DNA from: CBFGRU01 sp965651255
Lineage (GTDB): Bacteria; Planctomycetota; Phycisphaerae; Phycisphaerales; SM1A02
Length of the DNA: 14,272 nt
Direction: 5' to 3'
Assembly: GCA_965651255.1 (NCBI GenBank)
Contig: CBFGRU010000054.1
Location: 1-14,272, forward strand
Part shown: positions 1 through 7,047 of the stretch, one piece after another
Numbering within the stretch: the first letter of the stretch is position 1
Layout: every line of letters begins with the position of its first letter
Program-made: the position numbers and the translations under genes
The notes under the pieces: model-generated
Seen by the model: only the letters and a program-made list of their open reading frames with translations
What the model was told of the DNA's origin: nothing
Database searches by the model: none

Positions 1-5
1 GTCAT
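1..5 (-). CDS. Possible start of a divergent gene running off the left edge
   Basis: On the minus strand an ATG lies at 5-3, and the complement of 13-17 reads AGGAG, seven bases upstream of it. That is a near-ideal Shine-Dalgarno arrangement, and the gene would read out of the window. Only the start codon and the next two bases are visible, so nothing can be said about the product. The position fits a divergent pair with the gene beginning at 146. A chance match is possible because only the initiation site supports it. Confidence 0.4.
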
Positions 6-114
6 GGGGTGACTCCTGACGATGTGATGAGTGATGATGAGAATCGTCCGCAGCGTGCACCGCCGGATCGATGCGTCGATGGGGAAGAATAGGGGAGCGG
101 ATGGTGGGTTTCTT

Positions 115-133
115 CCCGCGGGATTGCTGCGGG
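115..133. promoter_or_regulatory. Short inverted repeat next to the putative -10 box
   Basis: CCCGC at 115-119 and GCGGG at 129-133 form a five-base inverted repeat with a nine-base centre, directly abutting the TATGAT at 134. The position between the expected -35 and -10 elements would suit an operator. A repeat this short and GC-rich can easily occur by chance. Confidence 0.2.
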
Positions 134-139
134 TATGAT
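134..139 (+). promoter_or_regulatory. Putative -10 box (TATGAT) of a leaderless promoter
   Basis: TATGAT lies exactly six bases before the ATG at 146, so transcription would begin at or next to the start codon. The same spacing recurs before the genes at 5620 and 7048. No good -35 box is seen. There is also no strong Shine-Dalgarno sequence before this ATG, which agrees with leaderless initiation. Promoter activity is inferred. Confidence 0.5.
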
Positions 140-145
140 GCGGGC

Positions 146-1642
146 ATGCAAGGATGGAAGATGCGGCATATCGGCATGGTTCTGATCGCGCTGTGCATTG
201 CGATGGCGGCGCGCGCGGCGGGGGCTGATGACGTTTCGCTGAACGATGCGGAGAACCCGCGCAATGTGCGCTTTTCGGGAATGATCATCGAGTACCTGGA
301 GCTGACGCCGAAGAAACACGTCGAGGAGATCGGCGATGTGCCGGGTGGGCCGGAATCGCGCGAGGCGAAGTTGATCGTGCATCTGCGGAACCTGACCGAT
401 GCGCCGGCGAACGCGCTGGTCGAGGGGGCGGGGTTCCGGGCGCAGAGCGAGATGATCACGCCCGGCGAGATGGGGCGCATCGAATGGGTGCTGCCCGCGG
501 ATTCGATTCCGTTTGATGCGGTGTTCACCGCGAAGCCGGTCGGGCCGGATGGTGTGGAAGGAAAGGTGACGGATGAGGCGACGCTGATCAGCGAAGCGAC
601 GATGCGTGTGGCGCTGCTCGTCGATCGGGCAACCTTTGCAGCAGGCAACGAGCGTTTCGGCTCGTTCACGCGGCGGATGCGGAAGTCGTTTGATGATCTG
701 CACACGTTGTTTGATGATGTCTCGGCGACGACGACCGGCGGGGTGCTGAAGCGGCAGGTGATCAGGGATCGGTTTCGCATTGATCACGTCGAGCTGTACG
801 ATCAGGAGTCCGATCCCCGGCCGGAACTGTTCGATGAGCATCCGCAGTTCGACCTGGTGATCGCGTGTAATGAGCGCGGCCCGTTGTGCTGTTTCTGGTT
901 GCCGGCGTACTCGATCGGCCACAATTTCTGGCACGAAGCGAACAACTTCGGATTGTGGAGTTCCTGGGGCGAGCAGGCGCTGTGGCATGAGATGCTGCAC
1001 TTTCGCGGAGTGCAGGATTTCTACCTGTACCGGGTGGCGAAGGAAGCGCTTCCGGGTCGGGCATCGCGCGATGTGGAGTTGCCGATGGTGTACCGGGACT
1101 CGCTGATGAACAGCCCGTACCAGACGCCGCGGATTTCTGCGCTGGCGGCGCACATCGCGAATTTCAAGAGCGGAATCGCGCGCGTCGGCGTTGCGGAAGA
1201 GCCGGATCAGCCGTATGGCCACATGTGGCAGTGGCTGCCCGCGCGATTGCAGGTGCATGTTGATCTGGGGGGCAGGCCGCTCGCCCGCGCGACGGCACGG
1301 TGGTGGCGATCGCTGCCGGCGGAGTATGGGGGGCGACGACAGCATGGCGTGCAGGCGGATCGTGCGCCGGATGGTTCCGCGATGTTGAACCGTCTGGGAG
1401 AGGTTTCGATTCGTGGAGACTATCTCGGCGCGAAGCTGCCGCGCGATGAACGGAGTCTCTGGCTGCTCTTCGAGGTGGAGTACGAAGGCGAGCGGCGATT
1501 CGCCATCATCAGCGGACTCTGGCTGAACGAAATGTACGCCAGCGAGCGCGAGATCATCGCAACGTGCTGGCTGGACTGGGAATCGATGGAAGTCATGGCG
1601 CCGAAAGCAACATCGGCAGAAGAGATGGAGTCGGACCGGTGA
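146..1642 (+). CDS. Secreted metzincin-like putative zinc metalloprotease
   Basis: A 498-residue protein with an N-terminal hydrophobic segment (about residues 8-25, ending in small residues near AARA) that looks like a Sec signal peptide. Residues about 40-140 look like a beta-sandwich. The key motif is HEMLHFRGVQD at 281-291, which matches the metzincin pattern HExxHxxGxxH/D: proposed zinc ligands H281, H285 and D291, and catalytic base E282. An Asp third ligand is known in snapalysin-type metzincins. Thirty residues later SLMNS (Met321) has the look of the Met-turn. The C-terminal part (about 370-490) looks beta-rich, resembling a carboxypeptidase-regulatory-like domain. ATG 146 was chosen over the in-frame ATG at 71 because it places the signal peptide at the N-terminus and lies six bases after TATGAT; ATGs at 161 and 176 are alternatives. 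The stop overlaps the DoxX start. No characterised homologue is recognised, so protease activity is inferred. Confidence 0.7.
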   Translation: MQGWKMRHIGMVLIALCIAMAARAAGADDVSLNDAENPRNVRFSGMIIEYLELTPKKHVEEIGDVPGGPESREAKLIVHLRNLTDAPANALVEGAGFRAQSEMITPGEMGRIEWVLPADSIPFDAVFTAKPVGPDGVEGKVTDEATLISEATMRVALLVDRATFAAGNERFGSFTRRMRKSFDDLHTLFDDVSATTTGGVLKRQVIRDRFRIDHVELYDQESDPRPELFDEHPQFDLVIACNERGPLCCFWLPAYSIGHNFWHEANNFGLWSSWGEQALWHEMLHFRGVQDFYLYRVAKEALPGRASRDVELPMVYRDSLMNSPYQTPRISALAAHIANFKSGIARVGVAEEPDQPYGHMWQWLPARLQVHVDLGGRPLARATARWWRSLPAEYGGRRQHGVQADRAPDGSAMLNRLGEVSIRGDYLGAKLPRDERSLWLLFEVEYEGERRFAIISGLWLNEMYASEREIIATCWLDWESMEVMAPKATSAEEMESDR

Positions 1643-2142
1643 GCGAACTGAGCGCGATGCCGATGAACGGCCTGATGCTTGCCATCAGTGACCTGCTCTA
1701 CCGGCCGTATGACGATTCGATCGTGAGCGTGGGTCTGTTGATCCTGCGGGTGTTCATCGGTCCTTGTTTCATCATGCACGGGCTGGGGAAGCTCGGCGTC
1801 GTGGGGCCGGGCAACATGCAGGGATTTGAAGGGTGGCTGCGCTCGCTCGGTTTTCCCGCACCCGCGTTCCAGGCGCGAATGGCGATGCTGAGCGAACTCA
1901 TCGGCGGCGCGCTGTTGACCATCGGGCTGTTCACGCGGCCGGTGAGCGCGATCCTGATCGGAACGATGTGCGTGGCTGCATTCTTCGGTCACAAGGGCGG
2001 GGGATACCTTGTGACCAATGACCCACCCGGCAACGAGTACCCCCTGAACCTGACGGCGATCTGCCTCTTCTTTCTGTTGCTTGGTGCAGGCGCGTACTCC
2101 GCGGATGCATTCCTCTTTGCACCGCATGCGACCGGTGGATGA
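1639..2142 (+). CDS. DoxX-family integral membrane protein
   Basis: A 167-residue protein with about four hydrophobic segments. Its features are those of the DoxX family: an early segment LLILRVFIG, then MHGLGKLG, then the stretch around ELIGGALLTIGLFTRP. DoxX proteins are small inner-membrane proteins, some linked to quinone or thiol redox chemistry; most have no settled biochemical role and this one cannot be assigned further. GTG 1639 is chosen because its GTGA overlaps the preceding stop by four bases and a GGAG lies a few bases upstream; the ATG at 1564 would place 25 unrelated residues before the protein. The overlap implies co-translation with the metzincin-like gene. ATGs at codons 7 and 9 (1657 and 1663) are alternative starts. 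Confidence 0.85.
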   Translation: MSELSAMPMNGLMLAISDLLYRPYDDSIVSVGLLILRVFIGPCFIMHGLGKLGVVGPGNMQGFEGWLRSLGFPAPAFQARMAMLSELIGGALLTIGLFTRPVSAILIGTMCVAAFFGHKGGGYLVTNDPPGNEYPLNLTAICLFFLLLGAGAYSADAFLFAPHATGG

Positions 2143-2149
2143 ACCGGCC

Positions 2150-2155
2150 TACGAT
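2150..2155 (+). promoter_or_regulatory. Possible -10 box upstream of tyrS
   Basis: TACGAT sits just after the DoxX stop and would give a tyrS leader of about 40 bases. It is the same hexamer as the proposed box before 5620. No convincing -35 box is found at 16-18 bases upstream, and tyrS could equally be transcribed from 146. I see no T-box, which is not expected in this type of organism anyway. Confidence 0.25.
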
Positions 2156-2199
2156 CGACCCCGCATCGGTAGTGGCGGAGTGCGCAGATGGAGCGATCG

Positions 2200-3495
2200 A
2201 TGGGATTCCTGGAAGAACTTCACTGGCGAACATTGCTGCACCAGACGGCCGGCGCAGGAGTTGAAGCGCACCTGACCCAGCCGGGCCGTGTTGCGTACTG
2301 CGGGTTCGACCCGACGAGCGACAGTCTGACGATTGGCAACTTCATCCCGGTGAAGATGCTCGTACACTGGCAGCGTGCCGGGCACAAACCGATCGTCCTG
2401 ATGGGCGGCGGAACGGGTTTGATCGGGGACCCTTCGGGACGAGATGAGGAACGAACGCTGATGACGCGCGAGCGCGTTGAGGCCAACGTCGCCAGTCAGC
2501 GCCGGATTCTCGAGAGGTTTCTGGATTTCGATCCGAAGAATCCCAACGCGGCGGTTGTCGTGAACAACCTTGACTGGCTGGAGAAGATCGGCTTCATCCA
2601 GATGCTGCGTGATGTGGGCAAACACTTCTCAATCAACGAGATGTTGCAGCGTGATTCGGTGCGAAAGCGCCTTGAAGAACGCGAACACGGAATCAGCTAC
2701 ACCGAATTCAGCTACATGCTGCTTCAGGCGTATGACTTTCTTCATCTTCGACGCACGATGAACTGCACCGTGCAGATGTCCGGGTCGGATCAGTACGGCA
2801 ACATCGTCGCGGGGATGGACCTGATCCGGCGCGAGTTCGGCGTTGAGGAGGGCAGAGTCTTCGGTATCACGGCGCCTCTCGTGATGCGATCAGACGGGAA
2901 GAAAATGGGGAAGAGTGCTGAAGGCGCGGTCTGGCTCTCCTGCGATACGGAGAACCGAACGAGTCCATATGCGTTCTACCAGTACTTCATGAATCTGCCC
3001 GATGCGGATGCAGCGATCTGGTTGAAGAAGTACACGCTGCTCGATGAAGCAGCCATTGTGGAGGTCGTTGCGAATCACGAGCGCGAGCCACACCGCAGAC
3101 TTGCGCAGGCGACGCTGGCGCGCGAATTGACGCGCTGGGTGCATGGAGGCGATGTACTGTCTCGGGTTGAAGCCGCGACTGAAGCGCTCTTCAGCGGCGA
3201 AGTGCGGGGCCTGGATGAAGAGATGATTCGCGAAGTCTTTGCCGATGTACCGCACTCAACGCATGCGCGGGCGCAACTGGAGGGCGATGGATGTTCGCTC
3301 GTTGACCTGCTGCCCGAGACGACGCTCGTCAAGTCAAAACGCGAAGCGCGGGAATTCCTCGGCAACGGTGCAATCAGCGTCAATGGCGAACGCGCCGATG
3401 CAGATGCGATCCTTACCTCACGCGACTTGCTGCACGGGCAGGTGGTCCTGCTTCGCCGTGGGAAGAAGTCGTGGCATGCAGCAAGGTTCTCCTGA
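2200..3495 (+). CDS. tyrS: Tyrosyl-tRNA synthetase
   Basis: A class Ic aminoacyl-tRNA synthetase of 431 residues, close to the usual bacterial TyrRS length, which charges tRNA-Tyr in the cytoplasm. Visible landmarks are YCGFDPTSDSL before the ATP-binding signature, GGGTGLIGDPSGRDEER near residue 70, the GSDQYGNI tyrosine-pocket stretch, and KMGKS at 235-239 (the KMSKS loop). The C-terminal 70 or so residues form an S4-type RNA-binding domain (LVKSKREAREFL, then NGAISVNGE). The HIGH signature reads T-I-G-N at 44-47. Start ATG 2200 is chosen because GGAG at 2190-2193 lies six bases upstream and the protein then begins MGFLEEL, as in many homologues. ATG 2188, four codons earlier, has its own GGAG and cannot be excluded. 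It faces the ybbR-like gene tail to tail with a 14-base gap. Confidence 0.95.
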   Translation: MGFLEELHWRTLLHQTAGAGVEAHLTQPGRVAYCGFDPTSDSLTIGNFIPVKMLVHWQRAGHKPIVLMGGGTGLIGDPSGRDEERTLMTRERVEANVASQRRILERFLDFDPKNPNAAVVVNNLDWLEKIGFIQMLRDVGKHFSINEMLQRDSVRKRLEEREHGISYTEFSYMLLQAYDFLHLRRTMNCTVQMSGSDQYGNIVAGMDLIRREFGVEEGRVFGITAPLVMRSDGKKMGKSAEGAVWLSCDTENRTSPYAFYQYFMNLPDADAAIWLKKYTLLDEAAIVEVVANHEREPHRRLAQATLARELTRWVHGGDVLSRVEAATEALFSGEVRGLDEEMIREVFADVPHSTHARAQLEGDGCSLVDLLPETTLVKSKREAREFLGNGAISVNGERADADAILTSRDLLHGQVVLLRRGKKSWHAARFS

Positions 3496-3509
3496 TCGAT
3501 CGGCAGTGC

Positions 3510-4592
3510 TTACTCGTTCGGCGACGTTTCCTGGTCGCGCGAGATAATCTGCAGCGGAACGATGGGTCGCGCGCCCGGCTGGAGATCGGGGAACGACACC
3601 GTGACGCCCTGCGGAACATCCTGCATCGAAACTTCTTTCTGGGTGATGCCGCGTTCCAGTTCATCGGGACTGAGGTCAATCACCGCTGAGACGCGCAACT
3701 GTCTTTCACGCAGTTGGCGGATCATCTCTGCATCCCCCGTAAACCGTACGCGATTGATACGTTGAGCGGCTTCCGGGATCAGGACGTCATACAGCGCCTG
3801 CTCACGCGGCAACATCTGAATCTTGACGAAAACAGACAGCTCGACTTCATCGATCAGCAGTTCCGGCTTGACATCAATAACAATGGTGGATGTCGGCGAC
3901 TCAAGCGTGGCGACGTCGCGGATTTCGCGTCGAAGTTCGACATCGCCCGTGATTCGCCTCGATTCGCCGGGTACCAGCGATCGAAGTGCTTCACCGGAAA
4001 CGTTGATGTTGAGCAGATCATCACCGTACAACGAAGTGAGCAGATCCCAGTTCGTACGGGTCATCGTGATTGACGCCTGGGGCGGATCTACTGTGAACTC
4101 TTCCACCCGAATGCCGGGAAATGAAGGTTCGATGTCGATCATCCGGGTTGCGTACTGATCAACTCGAGCGGTCAGAGTGGGGGGTTCAACGGAAACAAAG
4201 GCAATGCCCAGTTCGTCGAACACAGGCAATTGTGCCAGGTGACCCGCGAGGTCGATGATCGGCTCGGTGTCATCCATCATCCCGGCCAATGGAATCATCA
4301 ACTCGCGCAACCTGGTCTCCGCACGCTGAAGGGCAATGCGCGAGCCCTGCATCGTGAGCGCGACTTCAACTCCGGCCACGGCACTGGCGGAGTCGCTCGG
4401 GCTGATGAAGCGAATGCGAAGATTCTGCATGTCGGTTCCGACGGCCATCGCGGTGATGCGCGTGGAGAAGGTTCGCGTCTCGCGGTTTTCGCTCTCCGCC
4501 CACAACCAGAGCAGCAGGGTGAACACGACGCTGAGCACAATCGTCCAGAAGTGTTCGCGCCATTCCATGCCATGTATCCTCTGTTGCATCAT
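3510..4592 (-). CDS. YbbR/CdaR-like membrane-anchored regulator of diadenylate cyclase
   Basis: A 360-residue protein with a single N-terminal membrane segment (about residues 14-31, FWTIVLSVVFTLLLWLWA) followed by beta-rich extracytoplasmic repeats. This is the layout of YbbR/CdaR proteins, which bind CdaA and modulate c-di-AMP synthesis. The repeats themselves are divergent, so the call rests on the layout plus its place directly after cdaA. Its ATG at 4592 overlaps the cdaA stop (ATGA), implying translational coupling. A second candidate start is the ATG at 4568 (MEWREHFW), preceded by AGAGGA at about nine bases; that form lacks only eight residues. The glmM gene that follows cdaR in Firmicutes is absent: the next gene is tyrS on the other strand. 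Confidence 0.8.
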   Translation of the reverse strand: MMQQRIHGMEWREHFWTIVLSVVFTLLLWLWAESENRETRTFSTRITAMAVGTDMQNLRIRFISPSDSASAVAGVEVALTMQGSRIALQRAETRLRELMIPLAGMMDDTEPIIDLAGHLAQLPVFDELGIAFVSVEPPTLTARVDQYATRMIDIEPSFPGIRVEEFTVDPPQASITMTRTNWDLLTSLYGDDLLNINVSGEALRSLVPGESRRITGDVELRREIRDVATLESPTSTIVIDVKPELLIDEVELSVFVKIQMLPREQALYDVLIPEAAQRINRVRFTGDAEMIRQLRERQLRVSAVIDLSPDELERGITQKEVSMQDVPQGVTVSFPDLQPGARPIVPLQIISRDQETSPNE

Positions 4593-5521
4593 TCGTGCGA
4601 CACCGTGGCGTGGCCGGAGGTCGGGCGGGGTTCACGTGAAGAGTCGGAATCATCCGACGCCGTCGTCGGCGCACCGTCGGCACCTGCATCGTCCGGGTGG
4701 TTTTCATCGGCTTCTTCATCGCGCCGCACTGGTGAACGCAACCGTTCGAGCAGCCGTGCGCGAAACTGATCGCGAGCGATGTTCCGCTCGAAGCGGCCAA
4801 ACTCCGCGATGGTAATCTGACCGGTCTCTTCGCTGACGATGACGACGATGGCGTCGGTCTCGATCGATAATCCCAGCCCCGCGCGGTGACGCGATCCAAG
4901 GTCGGCAGCGCCGGCGCCTTCCTCTGCGAGCGGAAACTGCACGCTGGACGCGAGTATGCGGTCACCGGAAATCACCACACCAAGATCGTGCAGCGGATTG
5001 TTCGGCCAGAAGATGGATTGCAGAAGGCGTGCGCTGACTTCCGCATGCAGCCGGACACCGCCTCCGGCGAGGGCGGCCAGCGACTCATCCCGCTCAATGG
5101 CGATCAGGGCGCCAAACTTGTTCTTGGAAAGAAACTCAACTGCCTCCGCAACGGAATCGACCACAGGCAGCACAGTTCGCGCGGATGGTCGAAAGAGGCG
5201 CGTCGAGCCAAGCCGCACCATCGCCCGGCGAAGTTCGGGTTGGAAGACGACGATCAGCAGGATGGCCAGCAGGCCGAGGAAGCGACCGTAAATGAAGTTC
5301 AGACGACCGAATGCGTTCGTTGCTTCACCGAGCACGCGAATCAGGATGGTCAGAATGACCAGCAGGAGCGCGAACCCGCGAATCACTCCCGCGCCGCGCG
5401 TTCCGCGGAGAAATCGCAGCGCCAGATACACACACAACCAGATAACAAACAGCTCCAGCGCTACCTCAAACCAAGGGTAGCTGCCGAGTCGCCGTACGAT
5501 CTGTTGCAGACTGTCAAACAT
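4589..5521 (-). CDS. cdaA: Membrane diadenylate cyclase, CdaA (DisA_N) type, with altered DGA motif
   Basis: CdaA joins two ATP into the second messenger c-di-AMP. The 310-residue protein has three predicted membrane helices within residues 18-95, then a linker, then the DAC domain (about 110-265). Conserved landmarks are FQPELRR after the third helix, FGALIAIER in the first DAC strand, NNPLHD, LGSRHRAGLGLS with the RHR motif at 211-213, and IVSEETGQI. The usual D-G-A motif after LHD reads D179-L180-G181, which is a notable departure at the active site. The last 45 or so residues are an acidic, probably disordered tail. ATG 5521 is the natural start (family-like MFDSLQQIV), although no Shine-Dalgarno is visible before it. 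First gene of an operon with the ybbR-like gene. Family assignment is firm; catalytic competence is uncertain because of the motif change. Confidence 0.92.
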   Translation of the reverse strand: MFDSLQQIVRRLGSYPWFEVALELFVIWLCVYLALRFLRGTRGAGVIRGFALLLVILTILIRVLGEATNAFGRLNFIYGRFLGLLAILLIVVFQPELRRAMVRLGSTRLFRPSARTVLPVVDSVAEAVEFLSKNKFGALIAIERDESLAALAGGGVRLHAEVSARLLQSIFWPNNPLHDLGVVISGDRILASSVQFPLAEEGAGAADLGSRHRAGLGLSIETDAIVVIVSEETGQITIAEFGRFERNIARDQFRARLLERLRSPVRRDEEADENHPDDAGADGAPTTASDDSDSSREPRPTSGHATVSHE

Positions 5522-5560
5522 CGAGAAGGAGGCGTGAGGAGGTCAAGACCCTGCGTTCGA

Positions 5561-5588
5561 AGTATAACCGGTGCGGCGAAGCTGTCGC
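5561..5588 (-). promoter_or_regulatory. Putative promoter of the cdaA operon
   Basis: On the minus strand, GCGACA (complement of 5583-5588) and TATACT (complement of 5561-5566) are separated by 16 bases and resemble a sigma-70 -35/-10 pair: four and five of six consensus bases match. Transcription would begin near 5554, leaving a leader of about 33 bases with no Shine-Dalgarno. The element overlaps the region where the divergent gene at 5620 would need its own -35 box, so the two promoters may compete. Confidence 0.5.
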
Positions 5589-5607
5589 GCTTCGGCACGA
5601 CGGATGC

Positions 5608-5613
5608 TACGAT
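5608..5613 (+). promoter_or_regulatory. Putative leaderless -10 box (TACGAT) before 5620
   Basis: TACGAT is preceded by TG and one base (an extended -10) and ends six bases before the ATG at 5620. The spacing means the transcript would start at the ATG itself. No Shine-Dalgarno is visible before this gene. It shares the 98-base intergenic region with the cdaA promoter on the other strand. Confidence 0.5.
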
Positions 5614-5619
5614 GTTCCC

Positions 5620-6150
5620 ATGAGTCGTCTCTCGTCCAGCTACACGATTGGTCGTCCCACCGGCCGATGCGCGGCGACCGGTCATCCCCTCGAGCCCGGG
5701 CATGTCTGCATCGCCTGTCTGTGCGAGCAGGTCGAGGGTGAGGGGTTCGATCGCATCGACTATTCACTCGAGGCGTGGCAGAACGGTGCCAGGCCGGAGC
5801 GATTGTTCAGTTTCTGGCAGATGACTGTGCCCGCCGCCGATTCCAAGCCGAAAGTGTTCATCGATGATGAACTCCTACTGAATCTGTTTGAACGTCTGGC
5901 GGATGATGAGAGGCCGCAACGGGTTGCCTTTCGCTTCGTTCTGGCATTGATCCTCATGCGGAAGAAGCTCATCCGTTACCACGGACGCGAAGGAGAAGGC
6001 GAGCGTGAACAGTGGCTCTTCCGCGCGAAGGGATCGCTCCCGCCGCCGGAACATCCGCTCATCAGTGTCACGAATCCGCACCTGAGTGAGGACGATATTC
6101 GGTCGATCACCGATCAACTCGGCGAGATTCTGAGTGGAGAAATCGAGTGA
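5620..6150 (+). CDS. Conserved hypothetical protein with an N-terminal Cys/His cluster
   Basis: A 176-residue soluble protein with no signal peptide or membrane segment. The N-terminus resembles a hypothetical family I associate with planctomycetes: a Cys-x2-TG turn, an EPG motif, then RIDYSLEAW and a W/F-rich stretch. It carries C17, H22, H28, C30, C33 and C35, which could form a zinc site; C30-x2-C33-x-C35 is the densest part. The middle (about residues 85-120, DDELLLNLFERLADDE then FVLALILMRKKLI) is probably helical. Function is unknown. The ATG lies six bases after TACGAT, with no ribosome binding site. Its stop overlaps the start of the lipoprotein gene, so the two are probably one operon and may act together. 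Confidence 0.8.
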   Translation: MSRLSSSYTIGRPTGRCAATGHPLEPGHVCIACLCEQVEGEGFDRIDYSLEAWQNGARPERLFSFWQMTVPAADSKPKVFIDDELLLNLFERLADDERPQRVAFRFVLALILMRKKLIRYHGREGEGEREQWLFRAKGSLPPPEHPLISVTNPHLSEDDIRSITDQLGEILSGEIE

Positions 6151-7025
6151 TGTCTCGCGCTCGCTCCAACTGGCTGCTGGGTCTGATGGCGCTGCCGCTC
6201 GTCCTGGCCGGATGTAACAACGGACAAAAGACAGGTCCGAAGCCACAAGCGATGCCCGGACCGGCGCCGACCGTTGCGGAGCTTTCCCGATCGGAAGAAC
6301 GGCGAATCGGTGGGCTCGCGGAACTTTCGTCGTTGGGTGTGATCGAACTCCGCTGGACCGATGAATCGGGAAACCACTGGGAACAGGGTGATATCGAGCT
6401 GTCGTATGTCGCGCCGAGCGAGACCGCGCTGGTCGTGAAGAAGCTGGGCGAAATCTTTCTTTGGGCAGGTTCCGGCTCAGGTGAATACTGGTTGTTCGAC
6501 AACCGATCGCGCGATCAGTCCGTTGCGTTTCGCGGCCGTGAGGCGGACCTGAATCGTGGAACCGATCTGGCGCACATGTTGCATCCGCTGCTCATCCTTG
6601 ATCTCGCCGGTCTGACTCCGCTGGTCACGATGGAGTCCGCGGCTGGTGAAGTCGCCTGGGACGCCGAGGCGGGTCTGTGGCTGATCCGCGTCAACGGTAG
6701 ATCGGGTCCGCTGAACGTATCGTTTGCGCCGAGTACGCTTGAACCGCAGAGGATCGAAGCGATCGATGCCGCGGGCGCGACGCACGTGATGAGTCACTTG
6801 AGCCGTCTGGTTCGCGTGCCGGTGGATGGTCTTCCCGACGGTGCGTTTCCCGTCGTTCCCGGTCGAGTCGAAGTTTCACTCATCAATCAATCGGGAACGG
6901 CAGTCCTTGCTTTGGATCGGGTTCGCGGCGAGGTGGACGAAGCCCGGAAACGACTGATCTTTTCGTTCGATGCGCTGAACGGACGCCTGCGGCCTGCTCG
7001 TATCGAACCGTTCAGGGGTGAGTAA
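6150..7025 (+). CDS. Putative lipoprotein with LolA/LolB-like features
   Basis: A 291-residue protein beginning with a lipoprotein signal peptide: charged start, hydrophobic core, and lipobox L19-A20-G21-C22. C22 would be lipidated and N23-N24 follow. The stretch around residues 60-110 (RWTDESGNHWEQGDIEL, KKLGEIFLWAGS, EYWLFD) has the rhythm of the LolA/LolB-type half-barrel, which carries lipoproteins or other lipids across the periplasm. This resemblance is by eye only, so the role is a suggestion. ATG 6150 overlaps the preceding TGA by one base, with GGAGA nine bases upstream; a GTG at 6147 one codon earlier is an alternative. The end of the gene contains the putative promoter of the RDD gene. 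Confidence 0.75.
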   Translation: MSRARSNWLLGLMALPLVLAGCNNGQKTGPKPQAMPGPAPTVAELSRSEERRIGGLAELSSLGVIELRWTDESGNHWEQGDIELSYVAPSETALVVKKLGEIFLWAGSGSGEYWLFDNRSRDQSVAFRGREADLNRGTDLAHMLHPLLILDLAGLTPLVTMESAAGEVAWDAEAGLWLIRVNGRSGPLNVSFAPSTLEPQRIEAIDAAGATHVMSHLSRLVRVPVDGLPDGAFPVVPGRVEVSLINQSGTAVLALDRVRGEVDEARKRLIFSFDALNGRLRPARIEPFRGE

Positions 7026-7035
7026 CTGCACCGGC

Positions 7036-7041
7036 TATCAT
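7036..7041 (+). promoter_or_regulatory. Putative leaderless -10 box (TATCAT) before 7048
   Basis: TATCAT ends six bases before the ATG at 7048, the same spacing as at 134 and 5608. It lies just after the lipoprotein stop codon at 7023-7025. A TTCAGG at 7011-7016 is only a weak -35 candidate. The pattern supports ATG 7048 as the start rather than the in-frame GTG at 7018, which overlaps the upstream gene. Confidence 0.45.
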
Positions 7042-7047
7042 CCGGCC

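Noticed and set aside
2..1345. 447-codon open frame on the minus strand
   Set aside because: It lies antisense to the metzincin-like gene, its product is Arg/Pro/His-rich without domain features, and it is the kind of mirror frame expected in GC-rich DNA.
3494..3511. GATCGATC palindrome between the convergent tyrS and ybbR-like genes as a terminator
   Set aside because: The stem is only four bases, self-complementary, and lacks a T-run on either strand; GATC-rich stretches are common throughout the window.
7018..7047. GTG start at 7018 for the RDD protein
   Set aside because: It would overlap the lipoprotein gene, lacks a clear binding site, and pushes the signal peptide inward; ATG 7048 fits both signal peptide and promoter spacing.
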